The position numbers and the translations under genes were made by a program. Shown one piece after another: positions 42,019 through 53,331 of a stretch of DNA of 64,000 nt. The DNA lies in contig JAKGDA010000030.1 of the NCBI GenBank assembly GCA_021596325.1, positions 124,001 through 188,000 on the forward strand, in the 5' to 3' direction. How positions within the stretch are numbered: position 1 is the stretch's first letter; each line of letters opens with the position of its first letter. The DNA comes from Parafenestella ontariensis (Eukaryota; Ascomycota; Dothideomycetes; Pleosporales; Cucurbitariaceae). Below the pieces are notes generated by a model that was not told where the DNA came from, made no database searches, and worked only from the letters and a program-made list of their open reading frames with translations.

Positions 42019-44829
42019 ATGTTCGCTTCTTTGAGTCGATCAGCCCCGCTCCTGTTTTGTTTCCTGCTCCTGCAGCTATGCCAGGCCTCCGAATATGGGC
42101 CCCTCATGGCCCCACTAGCTAGTCGGAAGCACAACTCCTCTCTATTCTCCTTCAACAGTACATGGCAAGTCCTTGGACCCTTTCAGATTGGAACAAGAGG
42201 TACGTTCAACATGCGTGTCTTCATTGCACCGAGAGCACTTACTGATGATTATGTAGAAGCTACCTGGGGCGCTGATCCGCTGGAGTTTGTCGGCGGCTTT
42301 CGAAACCTCTCATATGATCCAAATGCATCATTTAGAAGCTCGTTGCCAATCAATGGAACGGCCAAGTGGAATGTCACGCATGCTGTGCAGACGTCAAGCA
42401 GTTCAAGCTCCGCAAATGCTTCCTTGAGCGTCAGCTACGCCAATGTCGACTGGGACTTTCTGAAGGTCGTGTACGGCTGGGCTGCCGTCCAGTATCAGGC
42501 ATGGGCTCGTGGGGAGCTCATTGTGGGCGGCAACAAGACACAGCATGTCGTCCTCTATACTGATGCTATACTGGAATATTGGATTGACGATATGCATTAC
42601 TTCGGAGGGGACTTCTACACTTTCCGAAAGGCACCGGTCGTTCTACATCTCAAGCCTGGTACCCATACAATTGACCTTCGTCTAGTGCGAGACGTTAGAG
42701 CTTTCGGAGGCATCCTGGAGCCTACAATCGACGTTGTCGTTGATGTACAGCAAGCATCTGGTACGCTGGAGCTCGCAAAGCCTAGCATTCTTGTGTCCGA
42801 TGTCGTCGATGGCACGCTTGCCTCACCTCTCGGGTCATTGTATCTAAGAAATAGTGGTGAAGAAGCCGTTGAGATTGTTGGCATTCGGCCTTCAAACGTG
42901 AGCACATCCGTCTCTTTTCTCGGGTGGAATCTCGGTTCTCAGTCACTTGTTGCAAGCGACACTGACGAATTGACTGTGGAGCAGACTAGTGCTACGTCTT
43001 CTGGGGGTAACAACAGATCCGGTATCATACTCGTTGCCGGTCAAACTAGGCCGGTATCGTTCAACATCTCACTACCTGCCCACAACACATCATCGATAGC
43101 GTATAACATCGTTTACAAGACCGTCAACAGTACACATCACTCCACGCTTCAAGTCTCTCAAAAAATTAATCATGTCTCCATCTACCAGCCCCACAAGATC
43201 ACCTTCCTCCATCCAAGCGGCATGGTCTCTTATGCTATGCTTCGGGCCCCAGCCAAGAACGCTACATGCCACTCAGGCCAAAAGAAGCTACCGGTACTGC
43301 TTGCTCTACACGGAGCTGGCTTGGAGGCAGACAGCTCAATGGTCACTAGCGCTTTAGATCCAGTTTCGGACCTCTGTGCCTGGGTTTTGTTTCCTACAGG
43401 CGTCACCCCGTGGTCTGGAGATGACTGGCACAACTGGGGTTTCGCGGACATCGAAGCTGCCATCAATGCTATTCCTACTTGGATCCAGAATGTTGATTGG
43501 AAAGGTCCGGACGTGGATACTGATCGATGGATCGTGTCAGGACATTCGAACGGCGGGCAAGGAACATGGTTCATTGCAACTCATCGGCCAGACTCGGTGC
43601 TTGCCGCCGCTCCTGTTTCCGGCTACACTAGCATCCAGAAGTATGTGCCATATGAGCTTTGGCAGCCTGCAGATCCGAGACGAACAGCCGTTGTCAGCGC
43701 TTCGCTTAACAGCTACCGTCATGAAATGCTAATGAGAAACATTCGTGGTATTCCCATTCAGCAGCAGCATGGTGAGGTTGATGACAATGTTCCTGCGTAC
43801 AACTCACGCCTCCTTGCGCAGCAGCTCTACCTCGCTGGAACAAACTCGAGCTATAATGAGCCATCCGGCCAAAACCACTGGTGGGATACTGTCATGACAA
43901 CATCACAGCTAGTAGACTTTTACTACAAGCAAACGAGAAACCAAGAAGTGCTGCCGAGAACGCTGGAACAGTTTGGCATTGTGGTCGGCGATCCAGGTGA
44001 CATGGGTAGCAAGGGTGGGATCAAAGTCACATATCTGAAAGATCCAGGACAGTACGGAAGGGTAGATGTCAAAGGACGCACAATCAAGACTTCAAATATT
44101 CTGAGTCTTGACTTTGACCCTGTCCTATGGGGAGAGGTGGAGGTGAACGGGCAAGTGTTGAATCTTGTAGAAGCAGCCACTGCCTCTGGCTCTCCGGTCA
44201 GTGTGTACAATTCGGGTAACACTTGGTCGATCGGGTTGAGTCAAATCGGAGCCACAAGCCCCCAAAGACTAGAGCGACAGTTGGGCTCGATGACCGCTAT
44301 TCTCCGCACCCAAGGATCGTTCATCATCCGAGGACCTCCAGGCCCTACCAACATCTTTTCTCAGCTTGCCCTACAAATCTCCCGCAACCTACATCAGTAC
44401 TTCCAGGCCGACGCTATCATCACCTCATCGTATACCGTCCCAGCCAATACCACCGGCAATGTTATAACGCTCGCTATCGGATCCAGCCTTAAAGATCTTC
44501 AGTCCGACTTTTCCATACGTGTGTCCGAGTCCGGCGTCTCCATTCGAGATCATCAGGGCCAGGACCAAGAATATGGGGCGGAGGCTCGAGGTGCGGCTTT
44601 CTTGCGCCCGCTAGAGGGTGGGAAACTCGATCTGGTCCTATGGGGTGCTGATGATGAGGGCTTGCGACAGGCTGCTAGAGTTGTGCCGATGCTGACAGGC
44701 GTTGGACAACCAGATTTCGTGGTGTTCGGAGAGAGTGCAAAATGGAAAGGCATCGAGGGTGCTCTGGCTATGGGGTTCTTCGACTCTAGTTGGGAGGTTA
44801 CTCCATCGAGCGTGATTGAGAGCGGATAA
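42019..44829 (+). CDS. Large secreted alpha/beta-hydrolase (S9-peptidase/esterase-like)
   Basis: A single exon encodes 936 residues. MFASLSRSAPLLFCFLLLQLCQA is a clear signal peptide and many N-glycosylation sequons follow. Residues about 30-390 are beta-rich. The hydrolase domain begins around 395 (VSYAMLRAPAKN, PVLLALHGAGLEAD). The nucleophile elbow is GHSNGG with Ser510. HGEVDDNVP carries the likely acid residue, and SGQNHWWD carries His620. The C-terminal 300 residues form a further domain of unknown role. The catalytic layout resembles prolyl-oligopeptidase-like and PHB-depolymerase-like enzymes. Substrate is unknown. It could be an extracellular peptidase or esterase. All three catalytic residues appear present. 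Confidence 0.85.
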   Translation: MFASLSRSAPLLFCFLLLQLCQASEYGPLMAPLASRKHNSSLFSFNSTWQVLGPFQIGTRGTFNMRVFIAPRALTDDYVEATWGADPLEFVGGFRNLSYDPNASFRSSLPINGTAKWNVTHAVQTSSSSSSANASLSVSYANVDWDFLKVVYGWAAVQYQAWARGELIVGGNKTQHVVLYTDAILEYWIDDMHYFGGDFYTFRKAPVVLHLKPGTHTIDLRLVRDVRAFGGILEPTIDVVVDVQQASGTLELAKPSILVSDVVDGTLASPLGSLYLRNSGEEAVEIVGIRPSNVSTSVSFLGWNLGSQSLVASDTDELTVEQTSATSSGGNNRSGIILVAGQTRPVSFNISLPAHNTSSIAYNIVYKTVNSTHHSTLQVSQKINHVSIYQPHKITFLHPSGMVSYAMLRAPAKNATCHSGQKKLPVLLALHGAGLEADSSMVTSALDPVSDLCAWVLFPTGVTPWSGDDWHNWGFADIEAAINAIPTWIQNVDWKGPDVDTDRWIVSGHSNGGQGTWFIATHRPDSVLAAAPVSGYTSIQKYVPYELWQPADPRRTAVVSASLNSYRHEMLMRNIRGIPIQQQHGEVDDNVPAYNSRLLAQQLYLAGTNSSYNEPSGQNHWWDTVMTTSQLVDFYYKQTRNQEVLPRTLEQFGIVVGDPGDMGSKGGIKVTYLKDPGQYGRVDVKGRTIKTSNILSLDFDPVLWGEVEVNGQVLNLVEAATASGSPVSVYNSGNTWSIGLSQIGATSPQRLERQLGSMTAILRTQGSFIIRGPPGPTNIFSQLALQISRNLHQYFQADAIITSSYTVPANTTGNVITLAIGSSLKDLQSDFSIRVSESGVSIRDHQGQDQEYGAEARGAAFLRPLEGGKLDLVLWGADDEGLRQAARVVPMLTGVGQPDFVVFGESAKWKGIEGALAMGFFDSSWEVTPSSVIESG

Positions 44830-45429
44830 AAACTTTAGAACACCTTGCTCGGTGTAGTCAAGGTCACAACCAATTGGCACCCAGAGTTCATCGTGATCTC
44901 AACATTGAATGCACAACGGGCCCGTGACTTGCTGTGACAGCGAATGACGTCAAATTCAATTTTGCGCTCACCATTGTTGCTGTTGTCCTCGCTGTGGCAA
45001 GCAGCTTTCCTTGGCTTCGGAGGTGAAGACGAGTGATCACCAACGCGTTCCAACGCGACTTCCCCATCGGTTCGCGCCTGCCTCTTGTTGATTTGGCAAC
45101 TTCATCTGTTGTCACTCCGCTTCCTCCATTTCTTCTACACTCACCTGCCTTTCTTCTTTCCACCACAACAACCCCAGTTTGTGCTCGCTATTGCATCCCC
45201 GCCCCCTTCGTCCTTTCCAACCTTCTGGCGCTGATGAGGAGCTGCTGATTTAATTTTCATCTGAGCTGTTTCTTCCTCATTCTCCATCTGCTTTGGCCAT
45301 ATACGTCGCCAAACGAGCTTCATCGAGCAGCTGTGTCTTGCATATTATCTACACATTTGCCCAGTCACGTCAGACTACACGCATCTCTCGGATCTTTTCC
45401 ATCTACCTACGCGTTCGACGTCAGCAACA
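44830..45429. other. Intergenic region, PUF gene promoter and 5' leader
   Basis: This is pyrimidine-rich near 45100-45300, as in long fungal 5' leaders. No other gene is supported. Confidence 0.4.
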
Positions 45430-47970
45430 ATGAGCTTCAATATAACATCCGACGGTTCTCCTACACCCCGAAAGGGCCCCACTCGGTTCTCCATGGCAGG
45501 AGACTTGAGGATTGACACTTCTCCAGAGGCACTGGGTCAGGCGGTAGGCGGCATGAGCCAGAACCATTACCCATATGCCCTATATCGTGCATTCGGCCCA
45601 TCGTTGACATCCAACTTGCAGGGTATGAAGCGGCCTCTGGGTTCTTCTACTCTAGGCAACCAGCCTATGCTGCCGCAACAAACCTCATTCGACGGCTATA
45701 AGGTCAGTCAGCTGCCCAGTCCCACCACTTCTAGTCCTTCCAGTTCCCATCCACCTGTAGTGCCTTGGGTCACTCAGCTTAAGCACAACCTCCCACAAAT
45801 CGCAATGAGCAAGCAAGCTAACGGCGGCAGAAGCCCAAGATGGAGGCATATGAGGAATCCGCCGTGATGGACTCGCTGCTGCAGCGTCTCAACGGACATT
45901 CTTCTCCGCAAGATCAGTTTACTTCATCCAGCGGTTCCGTCCCGATCACGCCCGCCACCGACGAATTCGCGTCCACGCCGCCAACCGAGATGACCGACTC
46001 CGTCATGCTCGTCGACGCTGGCGAGCTACAAAAGCTGAGGCTTGAATTACAAGAGGCTCGCAACGAGGTCAATCGCATGAATCAGGAGATGCATAGTCAG
46101 AATGTGGCCAGGTCAACAATGGAGCACCTTAGCCAGTCGTCTGAAGCTGACTATAGCTATACCGGCGACGTCACCGAGCAGACTCTCACGCAGCTGCAAA
46201 ACAAGTTCAACGCTTCTACTCGGGCCAACTATGGCTGGGGTAATGAGCCTGTCCGCCCAGCCTACAGTGGCAGCAACAGCTTCGGTCCCCCATACCAGGC
46301 TCAGGCTCAGTCTCGTCTACCACCCGCGCAGTCAGGCTATCGCCGTAATGGCTTCCTGAATGAGCCAACCCATTTCCCTCTCGACCAAAGCTTCCGCAGC
46401 AGTGGTATGAGCAGCGGATTGACTAATGGTATGAGCAGCAGCTTCACCAGTAGCATGAGCAGCGGCTTGAACAACGCCATGAACAATCCGCCTAGCCGTC
46501 CGGGTTCCGCCTTCGATCCCCTCTACGGCCAGTACGCTGTGCCGCCGATGTATGCTGCCGGCCAAATGGCGCCAGTTGGTACCATGGGTAGCAGACTATC
46601 CCCCGACGCAAGCGAGTTCAATGTGGGCAGCAACATGGGCCCATCGCCATGGAACTCTCAGGTAGGTGACTCTCAATCCACGTCTGCTATCTTTCTAACA
46701 AGACAAATAGACTCCTAGTGAGGTTGGCGTTTCCCAGTACGTTCCTCCTGCCGAGCCAATGAACTACCGCCGCCTCCTGGATCGCAACATGAGCTGCAAC
46801 TGGAAGTACATTGTCGATAAGATCATCTGTAACAATGATCAACAAGCCTCTATATTCCTCCAGCAGAAACTCAAAGTCGGCACACCTGAACAGAAGTATG
46901 AGATCGTCGAGGCGATCATTTCGCAGGCTTATGCTCTGATGGTCAACCGCTTCGGAAACTTTCTGGTCCAACGCTGCTTCGAGCATGGCACAAACGAGCA
47001 GATCATCGCCATTGCTCAAGCAATTCGTGGCAACACGCTTGCTCTGAGCATGGATGCCTTCGGCTGCCACGTCATTCAGAAGGCTTTCGACTGTGTACCC
47101 GAAGAGTACAAGGCAACCATGGTCCACGAGCTACTACGACGAATCCCTGAGACTGTCATTCATCGCTATGCTTGCCATGTGTGGCAGAAGCTGTTTGAGC
47201 TTCGCTGGAGTGACTCCCCACCCCAAATCATGCGCTATGTCAACGAAGCTCTCCGTGGTATGTGGCATGAGGTCGCTTTAGGTGAGACTGGCAGTCTGGT
47301 GGTGCAGAACATCTTCGAGAATTGCCTCGAAGAAGATAAAGTATGTTGCCCCCGTCGGGATGTAGGGCCTCTTCATGCTGACTGGTAGTAGCGTCCCTGC
47401 ATCAACGAGGTCCTTGCTAGCATCGATGTTATCGCCCATGGTCAGTTTGGCAACTGGTGCATCCAGCACATCTGTGAACACGGCGCTCCCGCTGATCGTA
47501 GCCGTGCTATTGACCATATTCTCCGCTTCGCTACCGAGTACAGCATGGATCAATATGCTTCCAAAGTCATTGAGAAGTGCCTCAAGATTGGAAGCGGCGA
47601 GTTTCTTGACCGTTATCTGGAGCGTGTCTGCGAGGGTCGACCTGATCGTCCGCGTATGCCTCTCATCGACAGTGAGTATGCCCTCCAAGATGTCTTTCGG
47701 ATTGTTGCTGACATTTATACAGTTGCTGGAGATCAATTTGGAAATTATCTCATCCAGTATATCTTAACCAACAGCAACGCCCATCACCGCGAGCTCGTTG
47801 GCAGTCATATCCGCAAGCACATGGTCTCCCTCCGGGGCTCCAAGTACGGCTCCCGCGTTGCAATGCTCTGCTCCAATCCCGCCATTACCACACGCCCCGG
47901 ACCTCCCGCTGGGATGGTCCCTCGCTACAGCAACCCGGTTCCACGCACCAGTTTTGGCGCTTTCCGTTGA
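45430..47970 (+). CDS. PUF (Pumilio) family RNA-binding protein
   Basis: Exons 45430-45702, 45831-46661, 46711-47340, 47392-47671 and 47723-47970 give 753 residues. PUF proteins bind 3' UTRs and repress or destabilise mRNAs. Residues 1-380 are disordered, Ser/Gln/Met-rich, with a possible short coiled coil (ELQKLRLELQEARNEVNRM). The Pumilio domain covers about 385-740. Repeats include NRFGNFLVQ, DAFGCHVIQ, HRYACHVWQ, GETGSLVVQ, GQFGNWCIQ, DQYASKVIE and DQFGNYLIQ. The first repeat is degenerate. The base-reading residues, read from repeat 8 to 2, predict UGUAAAU. Intron 1 (128 nt) ends GCTAACGGCGGCAG. Intron 4 (51 nt) has no in-frame stop, so its retention would insert 17 residues. Which yeast PUF is the closest relative is unclear. 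Confidence 0.92.
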
Positions 47971-49380
47971 AGGTTACGTTTGCGTTTCTGCAACGTGCGT
48001 ATGCACGTCGTTGGGTATTATCAGCCAGAGAACCAGTCGCTCTGAATCTCGAAGAAGGTATCGTGGATATGCCCAAAATAAGATCCATGTCGAAAAGGTT
48101 GTCGAACCCCATTGGCTTACACCGAAAATTAAGCATCTCCTTATGTCGGTTGGGATAACACCGCTTCCCCGACACAATTACCCTAATATGTCCTTTCTTG
48201 TTTATTACGACATCTTCATTGGCGCTTTGACGACTTGGTAGGATTAGCGCGGCAGCCCAGCTGGGGATGACATGGTGAACGGTGGAACTGGATTGAAACT
48301 ATACGGTTATCCTTCTCCAAAGCACAATGATCAAAACGAAAATATATTTACGAGGAGGCGCATCGCCGCAAGTAAGTAGCTCTCCATGAAGTCAATTACA
48401 TCCTGGATCATCCTACTTACATCACTGAATGCGAAATGTCTCAGATCATCTTTTTTCTTATCTGGTGGAGTTCATCTTAAAGTGTAGCATCACTGTGCTA
48501 CGGGAGCATATGGGATTGAAGCTGAGAAGAGGCATCGCAACTGTGTTAGTTTTGAGGAGCATTCCCGAGGCTCGGGGCCGCTTGGAGATTATGCGGCGTT
48601 CGGTGGCATCTCGGATATGATCGGGACCAGTTTGTTCGCAGTAATAAAGGCCTTCGCGTTGATCGGGGCAAACAGGGAGAACAAAACATTTCTTCAGACA
48701 TCTAGACCTGTGAAATAATGCACAGAATTTTCAGGGAGGCTGCAGCGGCAATATGAAAGTTCAAGCGGCAAGCGGCACAGGTGTAGATGCCGCTTCGGCT
48801 TCCTCATTTGATCCCGATTTACTGCCGAGAAAGAAAGAAACCGGGGAAACTGCGTATTAGTTCGGCTGACTCACGGCGACATGTTAAATCCGAAGAATTT
48901 AATACCCGCAACTGAGTGTTGTGTGCCAAAGTATCTTGTATCCGTGTTTGGGGTTGCAATTGGGTTCGGCTGGTGCTGGCGAGGTCTTGGAGTCAAATAT
49001 TGGATTGAACCGCCATCATGAACGTTCAAGTCACGTAGAATAAGAATGCGTCTTTAGAGTAACACAAATGCTTGTATGACCATGATCATGCCTTGGTGGA
49101 CTGACCTGACTGAGCTTTGTCTAGGCAGGGTCTTGCCGAACAGCACTTACCTCATCACCCGCAGATGTTTCGCAACCGGCGCCGGAAGCTCGCCGACGTC
49201 ACCATGGTGTCGTTTCAATGCCGCGTTATCTTTTATTAAGCTCCGAGGACCCTCAGTGAATTCACTTCTAACTTTACACCTGTATTAACACGACATACTC
49301 GTACCCATTGTCCATCCACGAGTTTCACGACATACTGCGATCTAGGAATTGGTTTCAGAGTAATTTTACACCAGATCAAG
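47971..49380. other. 1.4-kb intergenic region
   Basis: This is the 3' flank of the PUF gene and the promoter of RCF2. Frames at 47970-48240 and 48429-48620 lack protein character. A TGACTCA core (about 48868) matches the Gcn4/CpcA-type site but is single and far from the next start. Confidence 0.35.
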
Positions 49381-50380
49381 ATGAAGGTCCTTACAAAAGA
49401 AGAGGAGCAGGCGCATTACAAGTACGTTCACTCTCACGCGGACATCTGAGCAACAGATACTCACACAATAACAGTGCCACACTCAAAGGCGGCGCAATAG
49501 GTGGTGTTCTTGGTACAGCGATTGGTGCCGCGGCTGTCGTTGGTGCGAGCAGACGATTTGTGAGCTTCAGAGCCCTCACAATTCCGTTCCGAGCTTTCCT
49601 CATCGCTTCGACTGGAACATTCGTTGGTACGTACAAATCCAACAAGTTGTCCGAAGATTACCAGAAGTTAATATAGCCATTTTACAGCCGTCATTTCCGC
49701 TGACCGCGCCTCCGCCGCCTATGACATCGAACACACCCCCGAGAAGAAACGCCAAGTCGAGCGTGAACGCGAGCGCGAAGCCCTGATCGAAGCCAACAAA
49801 TCTACATTTGATCGCGCCAAAGCATGGGCGACCGACAACCGATACCCGCTCCTCTTCGGCTTCTGGGTGGCCTCCATGGCGGGCTCCTGGACGTTGGTGA
49901 ACCGCAATCCTTATTTGAGCGGAAGTCAGAAGCTGGTGCAGGCTAGGATGTACGCTCAGGGTGGTACGTTGGCGGCGCTGTTGACGAGCTTTGCGCTTGA
50001 GGGCAATGACGCCGCGAAGGGGACGGGCAGGTGGGAGACAATCAAGGTGTTGGATCCCAATGATCCGGAGCATAAGCATCTTATCGAGAAGAGGATTCAT
50101 CACGAGAGATATGCCGGTGAGGATCAGTGGAGAGGTATGTGCTATCCTTTCTTCTCGAGGTTCTGTCGGGAGTCGCATGATCTACTGTGGGGTGCTTTAT
50201 TACTACGCAGCGACCTGACGGAAAGGAGAATCACCACTTTCGAGAACGTTTGCTGACTTGTTCTGAACAGAAATGATCGAAGCTGAAGAGGAGCGTATGA
50301 AGGAGCGCAAGGCTGCTACGGAAGCCAAGGACCACAAACAAAAGGCCGCGAAGAAGGAGAGTGAATCTCAAAAGTCTTGA
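49381..50380 (+). CDS. RCF2: Respiratory supercomplex factor 2 (HIG1 domain)
   Basis: Exons 49381-49421, 49475-49626, 49688-50134 and 50271-50380 give 249 residues. Rcf2 is a mitochondrial inner-membrane protein linked to cytochrome c oxidase and III-IV supercomplexes. MKVLTKEEEQAHYNATLKGG is the family start. Two hydrophobic helices lie in the N-terminal half. The HIG1-type domain is near 120-200: DRAKAWATDNRYPLLFGFWVAS, RNPYLSGSQKLVQARMYAQG. The C-terminal tail is highly charged (EAEEERMKERKAA) and likely a coiled coil. The introns are 53, 61 and 136 nt. The frame is unambiguous at each junction. Confidence 0.92.
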
Positions 50381-51120
50381 ACCACCCTACGATGCCAACC
50401 CATATCCTACCCTTTCGACGCCTCTACTTAGCCGCAGCTCAAGGGCATCCGACAACCTGCTCTTATTAGGACAACATTCCTCATTTCCCGGCGTTTGGCG
50501 GTATCATGCGACATTTTTTCCCCCCAAGTACTTGCGAATTGTTGTACGACTAGCCTCGGTCTTTTCCGCTAGATGTAAATGCGGCCTATGCATCGTAGAT
50601 ATTGCTGGGCTTGAGGAGGGCGCTTTATTCCCAGATTCAAAATTGCAAATCTCTACCATACCTAAGAACAAGTTTTTACTTTATTGCACTGGTCATGACT
50701 TTGCTCTTTTCATTTCGGAGAACCGTCTCTTTTATGCTCGTAATATGTATGTACTAAGAATTCAACGAGCTTATGACTTTCTAATTGTCGATGGCTTTTG
50801 ACATAATATTTCAGGGTCCATCATGACGTCTGGACTCTCAAACTGTATAATGTGACTTTATTTTCCCTATTTGTTAAGTAACATGCGATCTATCCTTTTG
50901 TCGTCTAATGTCCGTCGTCTACAAGCACTATCTTGTACAACGCACAGTTTAAACGTCTCGACCGCTCGCCATTTGACATTAGCGAAGCCGTTCCTTCATA
51001 TTCTTTCAATATCATCTCGCCCAAATTACCATAACGCTAGCCATACCAAAACAGTACATATCTCGACGAACCACCAAGGGAGAAGAAGAAACCCTCCTTT
51101 TCCAAACATCTACAGCCACC
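50381..51120. other. Intergenic region
   Basis: This stretch lies between RCF2 and the unknown gene at 51121. It is AT-rich at 50600-50880. The frames across it do not look like protein. Confidence 0.35.
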
Positions 51121-51843
51121 ATGCCTTCACTACAACCCCCTCTATCAGCCCCAACGCCCTCAAATCTCTCCTCCCTCCTCCACTCCCTCCTCCCCCTCAC
51201 AACCCTTTCCCAGCCCCCCTCCACGCCCCTCTACCCACACCTCACCGCAACAATCGCCTCCCTCTCCCTACACCCCACTCTCGAAGCCGCCCTACACCTC
51301 CTCAACCACGACCTTCCCTCCGCACACTTTCTAGTCCGGCACATGCAAGCTCCGCCCGCTGTGGAGGGAATGCTGCTACACGGTATCTTGCACCGTGCGG
51401 AGGGGGATTTCAACAATGCAAGAGCGTGGGTAGGAGATGTGCGGGATGCGTGTGCGGGGTGGGTGCCGAAGAGGAGGGAAGCGGGGGAGAGGTTGGATGG
51501 GAGTGTGATTGAGAGGATTAAGGGTGGGAAAGGAGAGGGAGGAGAGGAGATGTCGCTTGTGAGATGCGTGTATGGAGATGATGGTGAAGAGGAGGCTGCA
51601 CGGCTTATTGATGATGTTGAGGTTTTTCGGGGGAAGAAAGGTAGTGAGAGGCGGGAGGGGGAGGGGGAGCAGCTTGACGAGCGGATTCGGAGGGAGTTGG
51701 GGCGGGTGATGGAGTGGTGTCGGAGGAAGTTTGGGGATGGGGAAGTGGTGGATGCGAGGGAGGCGTGGGTGAAGAATAGTGAGGAGATTGCGAGGATTTC
51801 GGAGGATATGGTTAGTGGGGATAAGGGGTTTAGGAAGTTTTGA
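51121..51843 (+). CDS. Conserved hypothetical protein, helical
   Basis: A single exon encodes 240 residues. I do not recognise the family. The N-terminal third is Leu/Ser/Pro-rich (SNLSSLLHSLLPLTTLSQ). A helical middle follows (TLEAALHLLNHDLPSAHFLVRHM, GMLLHGILHRAEGDFNNARAWV), which reads like a short alpha-solenoid unit. The C-terminal half is highly charged and ends EEIARISEDMVSGDKGFRKF. Codon use keeps protein sense throughout. The coding strand switches from C/T-rich to G/A-rich at about 51400, with long G runs at 51650-51670. No signal peptide or membrane span is seen. Confidence 0.7.
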   Translation: MPSLQPPLSAPTPSNLSSLLHSLLPLTTLSQPPSTPLYPHLTATIASLSLHPTLEAALHLLNHDLPSAHFLVRHMQAPPAVEGMLLHGILHRAEGDFNNARAWVGDVRDACAGWVPKRREAGERLDGSVIERIKGGKGEGGEEMSLVRCVYGDDGEEEAARLIDDVEVFRGKKGSERREGEGEQLDERIRRELGRVMEWCRRKFGDGEVVDAREAWVKNSEEIARISEDMVSGDKGFRKF

Positions 51844-52344
51844 GGGGGTGATGCTGGTGGGATGGAGTAGGTTATGGGGAGCGCTGGGTGCGGTTTGGCA
51901 GAGAAGCAGAACTTCCATGTGCGATGTCATAATGGAGTAACAGGTAAGGCGGCTTCATGAGTAGATATTGGCTGTCATTGCATCTGGTCATACAGCAGCA
52001 TATCGCATTATCGCCCTCCAAACTAGTTTATATGAGAAACGAAACCCCTCGCGCATGCAAAACAAGAAAAGACAGACACCTAGGCCAGGTCTGTGCAGCC
52101 CAGCTCAGCCAGCCATGCGCCTGCGAACATTGTAGAAGCAGAAACAGGAAGGAGACGTCAAGTGAAGGGTAAAGACCGAAAGGGACTTCCTAGACGCCGT
52201 AGACTGTCGCATGACTCGCGTATCCGATCGTGGAGCATAGCAATTGTATGTCATCCGCTCATACCCAGAGCTGTCTACTTATCTCGAACCCGGTGTATGT
52301 GCGCGAAGAACATGTCGTGTGAATGGAGCGAGTGCTTCAATCGC
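51844..52344. other. Convergent intergenic region
   Basis: The unknown gene and the Rab gene end toward each other. Nothing besides 3' flanks is seen. Confidence 0.4.
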
Positions 52345-53331
52345 CTAGCAACATCCCTTCTTCTGCTCTGCATCCGCCGACTTGCTGATCTCCAGCACTT
52401 TACGCTCGCCACCGAGTACGTTTTGGCTGCCCTCGCCTTGGTCTAGGGCTTTGCTCGAGACAATGCGGTAAATTTCTAGAATCCAGGTTAGCATCTTTCT
52501 GTCGGTAAGTGCCGGAGTGAGGGGACGGCAGGTGCGGAAGTGGCGGTGTGAGCGCATGCCCAGTCCGAGAAGCACAGTGCCCCCCGAACCATCAAGCCGC
52601 CTTTGGCCAGTGCCACGTATTATGTAGAAGGATCGTGCGTACCTGTGAGAATATTCTGGAAGGCGAGTTCTACGTTGCTGGCGTCCAAAGCAGACGTCTC
52701 GATGAAGGATAGGTTGTTCTCGCCTGCACAAGACCAGCGTTAGCAAAGACTCCCGTAAGTGCATGTGAAGACTGCTCGCGCAGAATGGGAGTACGCACTG
52801 GCGAACTGCTTGGCCTCCTCGGTCGGCACTGCCCGCAGATGCCTCAAATCGCTCTTGTTACCCACAAGCATGATGACAATGTTCGAGTCGGCATGGTCGC
52901 GCAGCTCCTTCAGCCACCTCGTCACGTTCTCATATGTCTGGTGCTTGCTGATGTCGTAGACCAGCAGGGCGCCCACTGCGCCGCGGTAGTATGCGGAGGT
53001 GATGGCGCGGTATCGCTCCTGGCCGGCGGTATCCCAGATCTGAGCCTTGATGGTCTTGGCGTCGACTTGGATGGACCGAGTAGCGAATTCGACGCCGATG
53101 GTCGACTTGGAGTCGAGGTTGAACTCGTTGCGGGTGAATCGGCTCAAGAGGTTGGATTTACCGACGCCTGAGTCTCCGATGAGGACGACTGCGGGGGTTA
53201 GCGGAGAGCAGGCAGGGAGCTGCGGGGGGTGTATCTACCCTTGAAGAGAAACTGCACATAGCTAGTCAGCATACAATTCCAGCATACAGCCGTCGTAGGG
53301 GCGCACTCACGTCATATTCGTCGTTCGCCAT
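52345..53331 (-). CDS. Rab11/YPT3-type small GTPase
   Basis: Exons 53331-53311, 53251-53239, 53188-52799, 52723-52643 and 52475-52345 give 211 residues. The first two coding exons are only 21 and 13 nt. Together they encode MANDEYDFLFK and part of the next Val. G1 is GDSGVGKS, switch I contains STIGVEFATR, G3 is WDTAGQERY, G4 is GNKSDL, and G5 is ETSALDASN. The C-terminus KKGCC is a double-Cys geranylgeranylation site. The switch and LKELRDHAD sequences place it in the Rab11 (Ypt3/Ypt31) group, which directs trans-Golgi and recycling traffic to growth sites. All exon joins conserve frame, and branch sites (GCTAAC, CTGAC) are visible. It shares a 502-bp divergent promoter with the chromodomain gene. 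Confidence 0.95.

Noticed and set aside
48429..48620. 63-codon frame in the PUF-RCF2 gap
   Set aside because: It is short, has no splice partner or family motif, and is within the range expected by chance.
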